Positions 1 to 9,766 are shown, counted from the first letter of the stretch. The stretch is DNA of 64,000 nt from an uncultured Prolixibacteraceae bacterium (GCA_937915865.1 CALGIG010000015.1:248001-312000), one strand, 5' to 3'. The notes: a model not told the origin generated them from the sequence alone. Made by a program: numbers and translations.

Positions 1-941
1 TCATTCAGGATAATGCCCCAAACGTTGCTGAATGTCACATTCAACGACATGAGGATGCTCCACGAGAATGCCATCATTACACTTCCTTCTGTGAGGAAGC
101 TTTTTCCCATTGTTAATCCGAAGAACTGTGAATACCATAGAATTCCGGCTAAAGCACAGAATAGTATATTATTTATCAGTACATTGCCCGAAACACCAAA
201 ATAATCTTTCCCTGTTTTATTCTTGTAGTTTTGGTAGAAACAATAAATGGCATTGGTGATAAAACCTCCAGTGGTTACCATTAGGATGGCTGGCAACCCT
301 GCAAATAGAGCCTGTGAACCCATGTTGATTGCAGCTGCTTTTAATGGTTCGGCAGCTTCGAGGCCAAGGCTGAAACAGGCGCTCATTACACCAGCCAGTA
401 AGGCTACAAGCAAACCTTTTCCCAGAGCAAAATCTTTTACGGCGGCCTTCTTTTGTTCTTCAGTCATGTTTTGGGCACGTAAACTTCCGGCGTAACCGAT
501 TACAGCAATACCTGCAATAGCTACGCTAACGCCCAGAAGTAATACCAGTCCGCTACCACTGAATAAATCGGTACCTTTCATAATAGCCGGAATAATTGTT
601 CCGAAAGCAGAACAGGTTCCAAGCGCTATTGACTGGCCCAATGCAACTCCAAGGTAACGCATACTTAATCCAAACGTTAAGCCCCCCACACCCCAAAGTG
701 CACCATAAAACAGCGCTGTGAGTGCAGCCCCGTTTCCTGATGATAATATTTCGGTAAGCGAATGACCGGATGGAACGGCTAGCAAAGCTCCCAAGTACGG
801 GAACAGTAACCAGGCAAATATACCCTGAACAAGCCAGAAACTTTCCCACGCCCAGTCTTTTACCTTATTGATTGGCACATACGAGCTCGACTGCCCAAAA
901 CTTCCGATTGCAATAATTAACAGTCCGATGATTGTATTCAT
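1..941 (-). CDS. rhaT: L-rhamnose/proton symporter RhaT (3' end cut by window edge)
   Basis: Inner-membrane importer of L-rhamnose coupled to protons. The minus strand reads open from an ATG at 941 (residues MNTIIGLLIIAIGSFGQSSS) through position 1 without a stop, giving at least 313 residues; known RhaT proteins are about 344, so roughly the last 30 residues lie outside. The translation is a chain of hydrophobic helices with small loops (for example YLGVALGQSIALGTCSAFG) as expected for this ten-helix family. It follows rhaB and rhaA on the same strand and completes uptake, isomerisation and phosphorylation of rhamnose. Repeats 1 and 2 fill the gap to rhaA. Identification rests on overall resemblance and operon context; no residue-level test was made. 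Confidence 0.9.
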   Translation of the reverse strand, partial: MNTIIGLLIIAIGSFGQSSSYVPINKVKDWAWESFWLVQGIFAWLLFPYLGALLAVPSGHSLTEILSSGNGAALTALFYGALWGVGGLTFGLSMRYLGVALGQSIALGTCSAFGTIIPAIMKGTDLFSGSGLVLLLGVSVAIAGIAVIGYAGSLRAQNMTEEQKKAAVKDFALGKGLLVALLAGVMSACFSLGLEAAEPLKAAAINMGSQALFAGLPAILMVTTGGFITNAIYCFYQNYKNKTGKDYFGVSGNVLINNILFCALAGILWYSQFFGLTMGKSFLTEGSVMMAFSWSILMSLNVTFSNVWGIILN

Positions 942-950
942 AATATTAAG

Positions 951-985
951 CCCACCCTAACCCTCCCAAAGGGAGGGAGTAGGGA
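951..985. repeat. Family A palindromic repeat, copy 1
   Basis: The core is CCCTCCC, AAA, GGGAGGG at 961-977, preceded by a CCCACCCTAA flank. It is in forward orientation (C-rich flank first on the plus strand), just upstream of the rhaT start. It pairs with the reverse-oriented copy 2 across the rhaA/rhaT junction. Confidence 0.8.
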
Positions 986-1026
986 ATTGGGAATTGATTA
1001 AATGGTTTATATTCTTAGGTTTTTTT

Positions 1027-1057
1027 AAGCCCCTCCTTCGGAGGGGTTGGGGAGGCC
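1027..1057. repeat. Family A palindromic repeat, copy 2
   Basis: The core is CCCCTCC, TTC, GGAGGGG at 1030-1046, followed by a GGTTGGGGAGGC-type flank. It is in reverse orientation and lies a few bases beyond the rhaA stop codon. With copy 1 it forms an inverted pair filling most of the intergenic space. Confidence 0.85.
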
Positions 1058-1061
1058 TCTT

Positions 1062-2318
1062 TTATCGTTTGCTGGTTATGTCTTTTTCGTACTGCTGAAT
1101 GTCGGCAATGAAATCTTCGCCAACCGGAACATCATTTTTCAGACAGAACATGTCCCAAACAGCATTCCAAGGCAAAGCTTTACCTTCTTCGAGTAGGGCC
1201 AGGCGTTCGAAATATTTGCCGTCGGCTTCGTATTTACGCAAAATTGCAAGTGGTTCGAGCATAGCCTGCAGGAAGCATTTCTGAGTTGCACGGCTACCAA
1301 TTACATACGCGCCAATGCGGTTGATTGATGCGTCGAAGTAATCCAATCCAATGTTTACGCGATCTAGTGCATCGCAGCGTATAATTTCTTTAGCCAAATC
1401 CAGGGTGTCGTCGTTCATAATAGTAACATGGTCAGAGTCCCAGCGAATTGGACGGCTAACGTGCAACATTATTTCAGGCGTGAAGAGTAACAGTGATGAA
1501 ATTTTGTCGGCAATACTTTCCGTTAAATGGAAATGGCCTGTATCCAAAGTTACAATCATGTTGTTTTTTGCGCCGTAACCCAGATAGAAATCGTATGAAC
1601 CAACAGTATAACTTTCAGCGCCAATACCGAATAATTTAGCTTCGATACAGTCTTTCATGTTATCGTATTTGGTAGCGAAAATTTCGTCGAGCGATTCTTT
1701 CAGTAAACGACGATATTCCAAACGGTTAACAGTTTGGTCTTTTGAACCATCATGTATCCAGAGGTTCATTACGCAAGGCGAACCCTGGTACACGCCCATT
1801 GCTTCGGAAATGGCGCGGCAACGTTTGGTATGTTCAATCCAGAATTTACGGATTTCAGGATCGGGATTTGACAACGAAAGCTCGCCGGATTTTGGGTGAG
1901 AGAATGAAGTTGAATTGAAATCGAGTTTGAAGCCATTTTCTTTTGCCCATTTCATCCAGCTTTCAAAATGTTTAGGTTCTATTTGATCGCGATCAACAAA
2001 TTGTCCGCCAAAGTCGCCATAAATGGCATGAAGGTTCAACCGGTGCGAACCAGGGATTAACGATGCTGCTTTTTTTATGTCAGCACGAAGTTCTTCTATA
2101 TTGCGGGCTTTACCCGGGTAGTTTCCTGTTGCCTGAATACCGCCACTTAAAGTAGCATTTGGATTTTCGAAACCAGTAACGTCGTCGGCCTGCCAGCAGT
2201 GCAGCGATAACGAAATTTTCTGCAATTTTTCCAATACTTCGTCGGTATTTACGCCAACGGCTGCATAACGTTCCTTAGCCAATTCGTAGGCGCTCTGAAC
2301 TGTTTCCTTTTTTACCAT
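1062..2318 (-). CDS. rhaA: L-rhamnose isomerase
   Basis: Cytoplasmic metal-dependent isomerase converting L-rhamnose to L-rhamnulose, the first catabolic step. The 418-residue product matches the usual RhaA length (E. coli 419). Family-typical stretches include SLHCWQADDVTGFE near residue 40, LNLHAIYGDFGGQFVDRDQI near 95, and the metal-site region VTLDTGHFHLTES near 255 followed by HVSRPIRWDSDHV. The ATG at 2318 is supported by the conserved N-terminus. It lies between rhaB and rhaT on the same strand, with family A repeats in both gaps (copy 3 upstream, copies 1-2 downstream). Function is assigned with high confidence from sequence and context. Confidence 0.97.
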   Translation of the reverse strand: MVKKETVQSAYELAKERYAAVGVNTDEVLEKLQKISLSLHCWQADDVTGFENPNATLSGGIQATGNYPGKARNIEELRADIKKAASLIPGSHRLNLHAIYGDFGGQFVDRDQIEPKHFESWMKWAKENGFKLDFNSTSFSHPKSGELSLSNPDPEIRKFWIEHTKRCRAISEAMGVYQGSPCVMNLWIHDGSKDQTVNRLEYRRLLKESLDEIFATKYDNMKDCIEAKLFGIGAESYTVGSYDFYLGYGAKNNMIVTLDTGHFHLTESIADKISSLLLFTPEIMLHVSRPIRWDSDHVTIMNDDTLDLAKEIIRCDALDRVNIGLDYFDASINRIGAYVIGSRATQKCFLQAMLEPLAILRKYEADGKYFERLALLEEGKALPWNAVWDMFCLKNDVPVGEDFIADIQQYEKDITSKR

Positions 2319-2334
2319 AATTTGTAGTTTAGTA

Positions 2335-2364
2335 GCCTCCCCTAACCCCTCCGAAAGAGGGGAA
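2335..2364. repeat. Family A palindromic repeat, copy 3
   Basis: The core is CCCCTCC, GAAA, GAGGGG at 2346-2362, in forward orientation, just upstream of the rhaA start in the rhaB/rhaA gap. No reverse mate is visible on the rhaB side, so this is the only unpaired copy in the window. Confidence 0.8.
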
Positions 2365-2395
2365 CCAGAAGTGGGCGTTCGATTTATAAATGATT

Positions 2396-3874
2396 TTATT
2401 TATTCTCAACAATGCTTAAAAATCTCTGATAAGCTGCTTCCCATTCTGCGCTATTCTCGGGTAGGAATTCTTCCAGGTGGACCGATTCGCGAATGATCTG
2501 GCGCATTTCGGTTAATGTTTCAACACATCCGGCAGCTTTGGCCTGAATCATTATATTTCCGATAGATGTAGCTTCTGAAGGTCCTGCAATTACAGGTATT
2601 CCGATGGCGTTGGCTGTCCACTGGTTGAGTAGCGGATTCTTCGAACCGCCACCAATGACATGGAGCTTTTCGATTGGGAAAGGGGCCAAACCTTTAATTT
2701 TGCCCAATACATATTTATATTTCAGCGAAAGGCTTTCGAATATGCAACGAACAAATTCGGCATGGTTTGATGGTGCTGGTTGTCCGGTTGCCAAACAATA
2801 TTCGGTAATGGCTTTAGTCATACTGACCGGGTTGGCAAACGAAACATGGTCAGGGTCAATCAACGTCTGGAAAGCTGGCGCCGATTCGGCCATTTTAACC
2901 AGCTTTTCGTAGGCATAAGTAATCCCTTCTTTCTTCCACTCTTTCAGGCATTGTTCGAGCAGCCACATGCCTGTAATGTTTTTCAGGAATCGGGTTGTGC
3001 CTTCAATTCCTCCTTCGTTGGTAAAGTTTAATGCAAAAGTTTCATCGTTAATAATAGCATCTTTCACCTCGATTCCCATCAACGACCATGTTCCTGAGCT
3101 GAGGTATGCAAACCGTTCGTTTTCGGCGGGAACAGCAGCAACAGCCGAACCTGTATCATGCCCGGCAACTGCAATAACGGGGACTTTCCCCAATTCCGAT
3201 TCTTCGGCCAATGTGTCAGTAAGGGTGCCAATTACATGGCCTGGCATAACAATCGGGCCGAGGATTGATGGCGAAACGCCTGCTGCTTCCAACAACTGCG
3301 ATTCAAATTGTTTGGTCTTTGGATTTAGTATCTGGGAGGTTGATGCAATGGTATATTCAACAACTTTGTTTCCGGTAAGCAAATACGAAAGGGCATCGGG
3401 CATGAAGAGCATTTCGGACGCGGCCTCAAGCAATGAATTGTTGGCCTGTTTTAAAGCAAACAACTGGTAAAGGCTGTTGAAATTCATTACCTGAATGCCA
3501 GTTAAGCCATACACTTTTTCGCGCGATACGATTTCGAAATATTTTGCCGGCATACCATCGGTGTGTGGGTCGCGGTAAGCATACGGTGCACCCAGAATGG
3601 TGCCATCTTTGGCAATCAGGGCAAAATCGACGCCCCAGGTATCAATACCAATCGACGAGATTTCGACATCCTCCTGTTTTGCAGCGGCCAACGCAGCTTT
3701 AAAATGTTCGAATAACGAATATATATTCCAGTGAAAATGGTTGCCAATCTGAAGCATTTGATTCGGGAAACGGGTAAGTTCTTTCATTTGCAACCGGTTG
3801 TTTTCAAGCGTTCCAAGAATGGAACGTCCACTGGTGGCTCCGAGGTCGAATGCCAGAAACGATTTATTTTTCAT
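2396..3874 (-). CDS. rhaB: Rhamnulokinase (FGGY family)
   Basis: ATP-dependent kinase phosphorylating L-rhamnulose to rhamnulose-1-phosphate. The 492-residue protein has the N-terminal FGGY signature FLAFDLGATSGRSILG (residues 5-20), a central sugar-binding region GIDTWGVDFALI around residue 95, and C-terminal ATP-binding elements VAVAGHDTGSAV (about 235) and KLHVIGGGSKNPLLNQW (about 405). It is the first gene of rhaB-rhaA-rhaT and is divergent from an AraC-type regulator across a 334-base gap, the usual arrangement for inducible sugar catabolism. An aldolase gene (rhaD) is not seen and may lie beyond the left edge. Confidence 0.96.
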   Translation of the reverse strand: MKNKSFLAFDLGATSGRSILGTLENNRLQMKELTRFPNQMLQIGNHFHWNIYSLFEHFKAALAAAKQEDVEISSIGIDTWGVDFALIAKDGTILGAPYAYRDPHTDGMPAKYFEIVSREKVYGLTGIQVMNFNSLYQLFALKQANNSLLEAASEMLFMPDALSYLLTGNKVVEYTIASTSQILNPKTKQFESQLLEAAGVSPSILGPIVMPGHVIGTLTDTLAEESELGKVPVIAVAGHDTGSAVAAVPAENERFAYLSSGTWSLMGIEVKDAIINDETFALNFTNEGGIEGTTRFLKNITGMWLLEQCLKEWKKEGITYAYEKLVKMAESAPAFQTLIDPDHVSFANPVSMTKAITEYCLATGQPAPSNHAEFVRCIFESLSLKYKYVLGKIKGLAPFPIEKLHVIGGGSKNPLLNQWTANAIGIPVIAGPSEATSIGNIMIQAKAAGCVETLTEMRQIIRESVHLEEFLPENSAEWEAAYQRFLSIVENK

Positions 3875-4208
3875 ACGTTTTCTTTTCAGGTTTAAGTTTA
3901 TTTATCTTTTATGACTTTATTCTATATTTTTGTAAATGTAAAGTTAATCAGCAACTAATGTTTTTCAATGTGCGAAATGATTCTTAATTTACACAAAATG
4001 ACACAATGAAAGATGTTATACAATAGGTTTGCTTCGTGATGCGGAAATTTAAAGATTTGGAATTGATATACAAAGGTTGTAGGACTTAAATGGCTAAATT
4101 GTTAATATGATTAATCATTCCAACAATTTACCAATGTGTCAACTTTTGAACTTTAACCTTAATACACTTTAGGCATTCTGAACTTTTTGTAATCTGGAAC
4201 TTGTAACT
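3875..4208. promoter_or_regulatory. Divergent intergenic region between rhaB and the AraC-type regulator
   Basis: An AT-rich gap of 334 bases between divergently transcribed genes, so it must hold start signals for both. A short imperfect direct repeat (ACACAAAATG then ACACAATGAA) occupies 3991-4010 and could be a regulator half-site pair, but that is a guess. A TATTTTTG at 3925-3932 on the plus strand resembles a Bacteroidota -7 box but lies far from the regulator start. No convincing promoter was identified. Confidence 0.4.
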
Positions 4209-5099
4209 ATGCCCAACGAATCGTTTGTAAAATATATTCATGCCGGTCCTTTGGACAAAGAATGGGGGCTGTACATAACCGTTGCCGGGTTTGCACAAAT
4301 TCCGCCATCTATTGTTTATCCGCCAAATGTTCATCCCAGTGGTTATTTTTTTACGTGGGACAAGGGCCGGATATTACAAGAGTATCAGGTTAATTACATT
4401 ACTGAGGGTTCGGGGATTTTTGAAACTGCAGAAGGTAAATTCCAGGTAGTTCCCGGTTCAATACTTATTCTTCGCCCTGGTGTCTGGCATAGGTATAAGC
4501 CCGATCAAACAACGGGATGGAATGAACATTACATCGGTTTTAATGGTAATTTTTGCGAAAATCTTTTCAACGAAGGATTTTTTCAGCAAAGTAAACCAGT
4601 TGTTTATGTAGGTTTTCAGGAGAACCTGTTGAAGATTTTTCTTGAAATTATTCAACTGGTAAAAGATGAGAAAACTGGGCATCAACAGGTTTGCGCTGCA
4701 AATACCATTCTCGTTTTGAGCAAAATCTTATCGATTATCAGAAACCAGGAATTTGCAGGCAAGAGTATTGAGCGTACCATTCGCAAAGCGTGTTTATTTT
4801 TCAGGGAAAACCTCAATAAAAACGTCAATATTGAAGAATTGGCGCAGGAACTGAATGTTGGTTATTCGTATTTCAGGCAAATGTTCAGGAAATATACTGG
4901 TATTTCGCCCACTCAATACCACCTTTCGCTTCGAATACAAAAGGCACGGGATTTATTGGTCTCAACCGATCAAAGCTTTAAAGAAATTGCCATTGATTTG
5001 GGTTTTGAATCATACTTTTATTTCTCCCGGATTTTTAAGGATAAAACTGGTAAAAGTCCAATGGATTTTCGTCGGGAACATCATCGGCACATCGGCTAG
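4209..5099 (+). CDS. AraC-family transcriptional regulator, probable rhamnose-responsive activator
   Basis: A 296-residue DNA-binding regulator. The N-terminal half looks like the cupin-type AraC_binding domain (for example GSILILRPGVWHRYKPD around residues 86-102). The C-terminal 100 residues contain two helix-turn-helix units typical of HTH_18: NVNIEELAQELNVGYSYFRQ near 205 and SFKEIAIDLGFESYFYFSRI near 260. It is divergent from rhaBAT, so control of rhamnose catabolism is the natural inference, analogous to RhaS/RhaR, although the ligand is not shown by sequence. Its 3' end overlaps the convergent usher gene by 4 bases. Start chosen at the ATG at 4209; no strong ribosome-binding site is visible, as is common in this phylum. 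Confidence 0.9.
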   Translation: MPNESFVKYIHAGPLDKEWGLYITVAGFAQIPPSIVYPPNVHPSGYFFTWDKGRILQEYQVNYITEGSGIFETAEGKFQVVPGSILILRPGVWHRYKPDQTTGWNEHYIGFNGNFCENLFNEGFFQQSKPVVYVGFQENLLKIFLEIIQLVKDEKTGHQQVCAANTILVLSKILSIIRNQEFAGKSIERTIRKACLFFRENLNKNVNIEELAQELNVGYSYFRQMFRKYTGISPTQYHLSLRIQKARDLLVSTDQSFKEIAIDLGFESYFYFSRIFKDKTGKSPMDFRREHHRHIG

Positions 5100-7750
5100 A
5101 AAATGTTGATACCTCTTTGTTCGCGCTTGTTCTTTGGTTCTATAACAATTTCGAGCCCTTCCAGGTAATCGCCTTCCGATAGCGCTTTTATTTCGAACTT
5201 TAGTTTATCGGGTGCATTTGCTTTAAGGAATTCAATTTGTACCGGATCAACTTCAAGGGTATATTTCCCTGGAGCAAGGTCCATTTGGTAGAATCCGCCA
5301 TCATTGAAACTCCGGATAATTTGCGTTGCGTCGTCGCCTTCACGCTTGAGAATTAAACGTAACCCACCTTGTCCGGTTTTCCGTCCTTCGTCGTTAATAA
5401 CTACTTTTCCTTCAATGATTCCACCTCTGTAAAATGGTATCTCAATTTGCTTGTATTGGTTTGGATCGGCAACAAACGAGAACTTATCTTTAACCGGAAC
5501 CAACGTTGCATCGCCTAAAGCATTGCGGTTTACCGAAAGGTTGTACCTGTAATAGCTTTGCAGTTGGGTAATACGTAAAATGCTGTCGCGGCCAACTTCC
5601 ATACTTGCAGTCTGGTCGAGTTTTACTCCTTTAAATGGTAACAGTTCGTCGCCAGTGTCGTATTTGCCCGAATTGTTTTTATCGATGAACAAGATGATCG
5701 ACGCAGCTGCACGGCCCACTTGTTGCCTGTTGTTAAGCGTAACTGTTCCATTGGGTTTGTCCCAGCCAATACTTCCATATAAACTTTGGCGTGCCGTAAC
5801 ATTCGAACCTACAGTATTCACAGTTGTTGCGCTTCTGACTTTGGAAAGATCGAGCGTGAAACCAAATTGTGTGCTGACAAGTTTTGACACATGATTGTAC
5901 GAAATTCCCAGGTTAAATCGGCCTGACTTGAAGACGGTGCGCGAAAGTTCCAGTTCGCTTGTTTGCAACAGGTTATGCCTGATGTCGTACATATTCTGAG
6001 CCCTTACATACATGCCACGTACGTAAACCGGTAATCCGGGCGAACGTGAAATTGTATAGGTAAGCGCCGTAGTTAGCATTCCCTGTCCGAAGTTGGTTTC
6101 TCCGTCAGAACTAATGAAATTGTCGCGGTAATTAAAGCGCATGTTTATTTTACCTAACCGAGCGCTAAAATCGGTTGTATAAGTTGTTTGGGTGCTGCTG
6201 GCCAAATTGTATTGCTCTCCTCCCAAACGAAACCCGGTATTCATCCCGAAAATTTTAAAGGGAATATATGTATTTAAGGTAATGTTGCTTTTGGCCCCCC
6301 GGGAATTGAAAATACTCGTTCCGTCGAATTTGAGGTAACTTACATTAAAACTCAGGTTATTGAAATACATTACGCTACCCGTAAACCGGTAGTAATTTTT
6401 TGGAGCGGCATCAATGCCTATTAAATATTGTTTAGCGATTCGGGCGGCCAGGCTGCTGTAATAGGTCAGATTATCGGTATTAAACTTGTCTCCTAAATAT
6501 TGTGAACCAACAGAGGCCGTCAGCCATTTGGTAACACCCAGCGCTACATTGCCATGGCCAACCCATTTGGCTTGCAATGTATCCGATGAAAAACTTTCGG
6601 TTTTACCGGCCTGAATGTTGTAAGAAACAACTCCCTGCGGCAAAAAAGTAAACGGAACCTGCATTTGTTTGTCGTTAACAATGAGTTCGCCCGATGGTGT
6701 ATAAATACGAATGCTTATGCGGGTTGTTCCGTAGGTAATGGGTAAGTTAAAGCGGTAATAGCCCAGTTCGTCAGCGCGTTTAAAATCGGTGAGCCTTTCG
6801 TTCACATAAATTTCAACCTCCGATTCGGGTTCAGTGTGACCATCAACCACATACGTTTCGTACATCCGGCGTGGCTCAATGGGATCGTTGGAAAGTGAAA
6901 TACCTTTTATCGATATTTGCTGTAAGCCTGTTGTGTTGATTTGGCCGGCTGAAATGCTCGATATGTATTTGTTATTCAGAAAAGCATAACGCCAGCGTAA
7001 ACTGCTTGAACTCAAACTTGTGCTTCCGGAAGTGCCATTTGCCCCATAAACTGTACCTTGCACATCGCCACCCAACAATTCCATGCCACCGGTAAGGGTG
7101 TAAGCAAGCCCTTGCGATTCTTTGGCATAACTTCCTGTTAATGAATAGTCGAGCATTCCTCCGCTGAATACTGACCGTTTGCGGTCGTAAGCCAGCGGAA
7201 AATCTTCACGGTTGAATTCACGGCTTTCCATATTAGCCCTGGCATGTTCGCGGGCAAGCCGTTCTTCGATGGGTAATTTTTGTTTGGTTTCCAGCGTGAG
7301 CATCAACTGGTCAATATTCACGGTAAAGTTCAAACCGAAAACCTTTTCGAACAATTCCGGGGCAATATAAAAATCGGTTTCTCCAATTCTGAAATCATCG
7401 GGTGTAATTTGAAAACTTGTTTTCCCGATTTGGATTTGCCGGGAAGAAAGATTGATTGTATATGGATTTGCTGTTGAAATAAAGTTACCACTGATGGAGT
7501 GACCGGCAACATTGGCTTTGTAGTTGATTTCGAAAAGGCTGAAAAGTTCGATAACCGGCAAATAAGTTTTATCTGTTTTTGAGTCGTAGAGGCTGTTCAC
7601 ATAAATGTTCCCAATGGCCTGGTGGCGGAAGGTAAGTAGAACTTCTTCCTGCTGTGCCAAAACAGGAAAATGAAGCAACAGTAGCCCAAGAACAACGAGG
7701 ACTTGTTTCAGATAGTTAGGGAAAATGATAGCCTTATTGGGTTGCTTCAT
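5096..7750 (-). CDS. Usher-like outer-membrane assembly protein of a chaperone-usher-type system
   Basis: A predicted large outer-membrane protein (884 residues from the ATG at 7750) resembling FimD/PapC ushers. An upstream in-frame start at 7807 is possible, but the ATG at 7750 places a normal signal peptide first (hydrophobic LVVLGLLLLHFPVLAQQ). A soluble N-terminal region is followed by a long run of alternating beta-strand sequence (residues about 190-650) and then small beta-sandwich-like domains, including IILFIDKNNSGKYDTGDELL and a carboxypeptidase-regulatory-like end (GGFYQMDLAPGKYTLEVDP). It is the last gene after a PapD-like chaperone and four pilin-like genes, which supports a role in export and assembly of those subunits. 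The usher assignment comes from architecture plus context and was not checked by profile search. Confidence 0.78.
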   Translation of the reverse strand: MKQPNKAIIFPNYLKQVLVVLGLLLLHFPVLAQQEEVLLTFRHQAIGNIYVNSLYDSKTDKTYLPVIELFSLFEINYKANVAGHSISGNFISTANPYTINLSSRQIQIGKTSFQITPDDFRIGETDFYIAPELFEKVFGLNFTVNIDQLMLTLETKQKLPIEERLAREHARANMESREFNREDFPLAYDRKRSVFSGGMLDYSLTGSYAKESQGLAYTLTGGMELLGGDVQGTVYGANGTSGSTSLSSSSLRWRYAFLNNKYISSISAGQINTTGLQQISIKGISLSNDPIEPRRMYETYVVDGHTEPESEVEIYVNERLTDFKRADELGYYRFNLPITYGTTRISIRIYTPSGELIVNDKQMQVPFTFLPQGVVSYNIQAGKTESFSSDTLQAKWVGHGNVALGVTKWLTASVGSQYLGDKFNTDNLTYYSSLAARIAKQYLIGIDAAPKNYYRFTGSVMYFNNLSFNVSYLKFDGTSIFNSRGAKSNITLNTYIPFKIFGMNTGFRLGGEQYNLASSTQTTYTTDFSARLGKINMRFNYRDNFISSDGETNFGQGMLTTALTYTISRSPGLPVYVRGMYVRAQNMYDIRHNLLQTSELELSRTVFKSGRFNLGISYNHVSKLVSTQFGFTLDLSKVRSATTVNTVGSNVTARQSLYGSIGWDKPNGTVTLNNRQQVGRAAASIILFIDKNNSGKYDTGDELLPFKGVKLDQTASMEVGRDSILRITQLQSYYRYNLSVNRNALGDATLVPVKDKFSFVADPNQYKQIEIPFYRGGIIEGKVVINDEGRKTGQGGLRLILKREGDDATQIIRSFNDGGFYQMDLAPGKYTLEVDPVQIEFLKANAPDKLKFEIKALSEGDYLEGLEIVIEPKNKREQRGINIF

Positions 7751-8291
7751 AAGAATTTTAAAAATCTCGAAATGAGATCGTGTTTTTAACGTTTGGCTTA
7801 AGCTCAAAATTGAGTTAATGGGTTAAAAAAACAGATTGAAAATGCTGATTGGGTTAATAATAAATTGACAACAATAATGTAATGGAGTTCGGTATGTGCT
7901 GCTTGATAATGCGATATAAATAGTTTATAAAGTTTTGTCGTGCATGTTTAAATAACTACCAGGGTTAAAAGTAAATGATTAGGTTTTAAAACCTTATTTT
8001 TAGGTAAAAACCTGAATAGAAATTCTGCACAAGATAAAATAACCTTATTAATTCCCTGTATTTCAGTTACAAATAAACCAATTTAATATCGAACTAAGGT
8101 TGATATTAATGGTGCGAATTTCGGAACCTGACTTTTTTGAATCCTATTGGACAAAAAATGTTCAATTCTTAGCTCTTCTAATTGATAAACCGTTTTTTAA
8201 TATCCCAAAATTTGCCTGGTTTCGGGGGATAAAACATACTCCGACCCAATGAAATATCGGCCAGTTATTTTATTGCCCAATCACCTAAAGC
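7751..8291. other. Intergenic region between chaperone and usher genes, nothing recognised
   Basis: About 540 bases of AT-rich sequence separate two genes expected to act together. No open frame with coding character, no repeat of the families found elsewhere and no clear terminator or promoter was seen. It could carry a separate promoter for the usher gene. Confidence 0.5.
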
Positions 8292-9119
8292 TTATTTTAT
8301 CTCCACTTTGGTTTCGTGCGTTACGGTTGGCGCTTGCACCAAATCGGTAGCAGCCATGTCGTTTCGTTGAGTAACAAAACTCAATTCCAGCGTATAATTT
8401 CCAGGGGCAACTTTGTCCAGGTTTAAATCCATGCGGCGGGTAACATCGAAATAAGCTGTTACGGTACTTTGGGTTTCAGCAACCACATTCCCATTAGCCA
8501 GTTTCAGTTTGGCAATCATGCTACCCAAAAAAGGTGCATTCCCTTTGTGCTCCAGTTTGGGGCGCATTTCCAGCATTTTGCCGTTTTGTTTTACATCAAG
8601 CTCTTTTACAGCTACACCCGTGCTAACCGGCCCTTTGTGGTAAAACACTGCTGTTACCTGTTCAAAATTAAAACTGATTTTTGTGCCAATCCCTTCAGCA
8701 GAAGTTTTAGTTACTTCGGTAGCTTGTGGTTTTGCCAACACCCTTAAACGGGTATAAAAATAACCCTGCTTCTGTCTCTGACCAGGAATAAGCTGTACAC
8801 GTACCGTTCGTTGTTCACCTCCTTTTAAGGAGAAGCTACGCGGAAATGCCCGTATCATTTCGTCCAAAGCAAATTTGGAGTATGCCTCCTTGTCGTCATA
8901 ATTCATCACCAGATTGCCTTCAGCATCTCCTCCTGGATAACCAAACTGGAAATTGACGGTTACTTCATAAGGACTGGTACTGTTATTACTAACATAGAGA
9001 CTACCAACCCCACTATTTTCATCGAGAAATACAAACGAAGGGGCTAATGATATTTGTCCCTTGACAGAAAATGCAAATCCAATTATAGCTATAAGAATGA
9101 GAATTTTTGCTTTAGACAT
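8292..9119 (-). CDS. PapD-like periplasmic pilus chaperone
   Basis: A 275-residue predicted periplasmic protein. A signal peptide (MSKAKILILIAIIGFAFSVKGQ) precedes an immunoglobulin-like domain with features of pilus chaperones: an N-terminal strand SLAPSFVFLDENSGVGSLYV, and SLKGGEQRTVRVQLIPGQ (about residues 98-115), which resembles the donor-strand G1 region and following segment of PapD/FimC. A second beta domain follows (LEHKGNAPFLGSM, GNYTLELSFVTQ). Chaperones of this kind bind pilin subunits and deliver them to the outer-membrane usher; the usher-like gene is the next one downstream and four pilin-like genes precede it. The key basic residue that anchors subunit C-termini was not assigned. 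Confidence 0.8.
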   Translation of the reverse strand: MSKAKILILIAIIGFAFSVKGQISLAPSFVFLDENSGVGSLYVSNNSTSPYEVTVNFQFGYPGGDAEGNLVMNYDDKEAYSKFALDEMIRAFPRSFSLKGGEQRTVRVQLIPGQRQKQGYFYTRLRVLAKPQATEVTKTSAEGIGTKISFNFEQVTAVFYHKGPVSTGVAVKELDVKQNGKMLEMRPKLEHKGNAPFLGSMIAKLKLANGNVVAETQSTVTAYFDVTRRMDLNLDKVAPGNYTLELSFVTQRNDMAATDLVQAPTVTHETKVEIK

Positions 9120-9217
9120 AATAAATATCTTTTATCTAATTTAAAAGAAAAGAACCAAAATAAAAATATAAGTTAAGGGTGAAAATTGACACCCTTAACT
9201 ATTTTAATATGGAAGAA

Positions 9218-9766
9218 TTAATTGTATTCAACAGTAAATGTTAAGTCACTACTTTCATATGTCCCAGTTGCTTGTCCTGAACCTATTTTTTGGTCACCAG
9301 AGTTTGTTCCAAGATAACCACCAATAAATAAGAAATATTTACCAGAAGCAGAAAGTGTGGCATTGCCCGTCCCTGTAGTTATTACTGAGGATGATGCAGG
9401 AGTGTCTGCATTGTAGCCATTTACTACAACTTTGTAATGAAGAACATCATTTGATGCGTTTTTTAATTGAATATCAGAAGATGGCCATGTAATAGAAAGT
9501 TGACTATTATTAGATCCAGATATTTCTAGTTTTCCTACCTGATGTACTGTTCCAATATTAGTGTGTGAAGTTCCTTTGGGATCAAGATATACATCAGTGA
9601 TTGTTCCTTTCTGAACATTTCCAAACTGAACTTCTGTCGGGGTAAGTGTAACTGTTTCTTGAACTGTTGCACTAGCCTTAACTGCTTTTGATGTTTGTGC
9701 TTTTGCACCCACTGCAAAGCCTACTACCATCGCGAAAACTGCGAAGATTTTAATTGTACTTTTCAT
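9218..9766 (-). CDS. DUF4402 pilin-like protein (likely major subunit)
   Basis: A 182-residue exported protein. The signal peptide MKSTIKIFAVFAMVVGFAVGAKAQ is followed by a DUF4402-type beta domain: an ATVQETVTLTPTEVQFGNV start, a central Gly/Ser/Thr-rich region, and the family's ending YESSDLTFTVEYN. Three neighbouring genes encode proteins of similar size with the same closing pattern (G-D/E-x-x-x-x-V/I-E-Y), so these look like paralogous subunits of one surface fibre. Low Cys content and a Thr/Ser/Asn-rich surface fit a structural subunit. Placement next to the chaperone suggests this is the abundant subunit, but that is inference. A long AT-rich leader (9767-9912) suggests its own transcript start. 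Confidence 0.75.
   Translation of the reverse strand: MKSTIKIFAVFAMVVGFAVGAKAQTSKAVKASATVQETVTLTPTEVQFGNVQKGTITDVYLDPKGTSHTNIGTVHQVGKLEISGSNNSQLSITWPSSDIQLKNASNDVLHYKVVVNGYNADTPASSSVITTGTGNATLSASGKYFLFIGGYLGTNSGDQKIGSGQATGTYESSDLTFTVEYN

Noticed and set aside
553..849. 98-codon minus-strand frame inside the rhaT region
   Set aside because: It is in a different frame from the long open rhaT frame that starts at 941 and encodes no recognisable domain.
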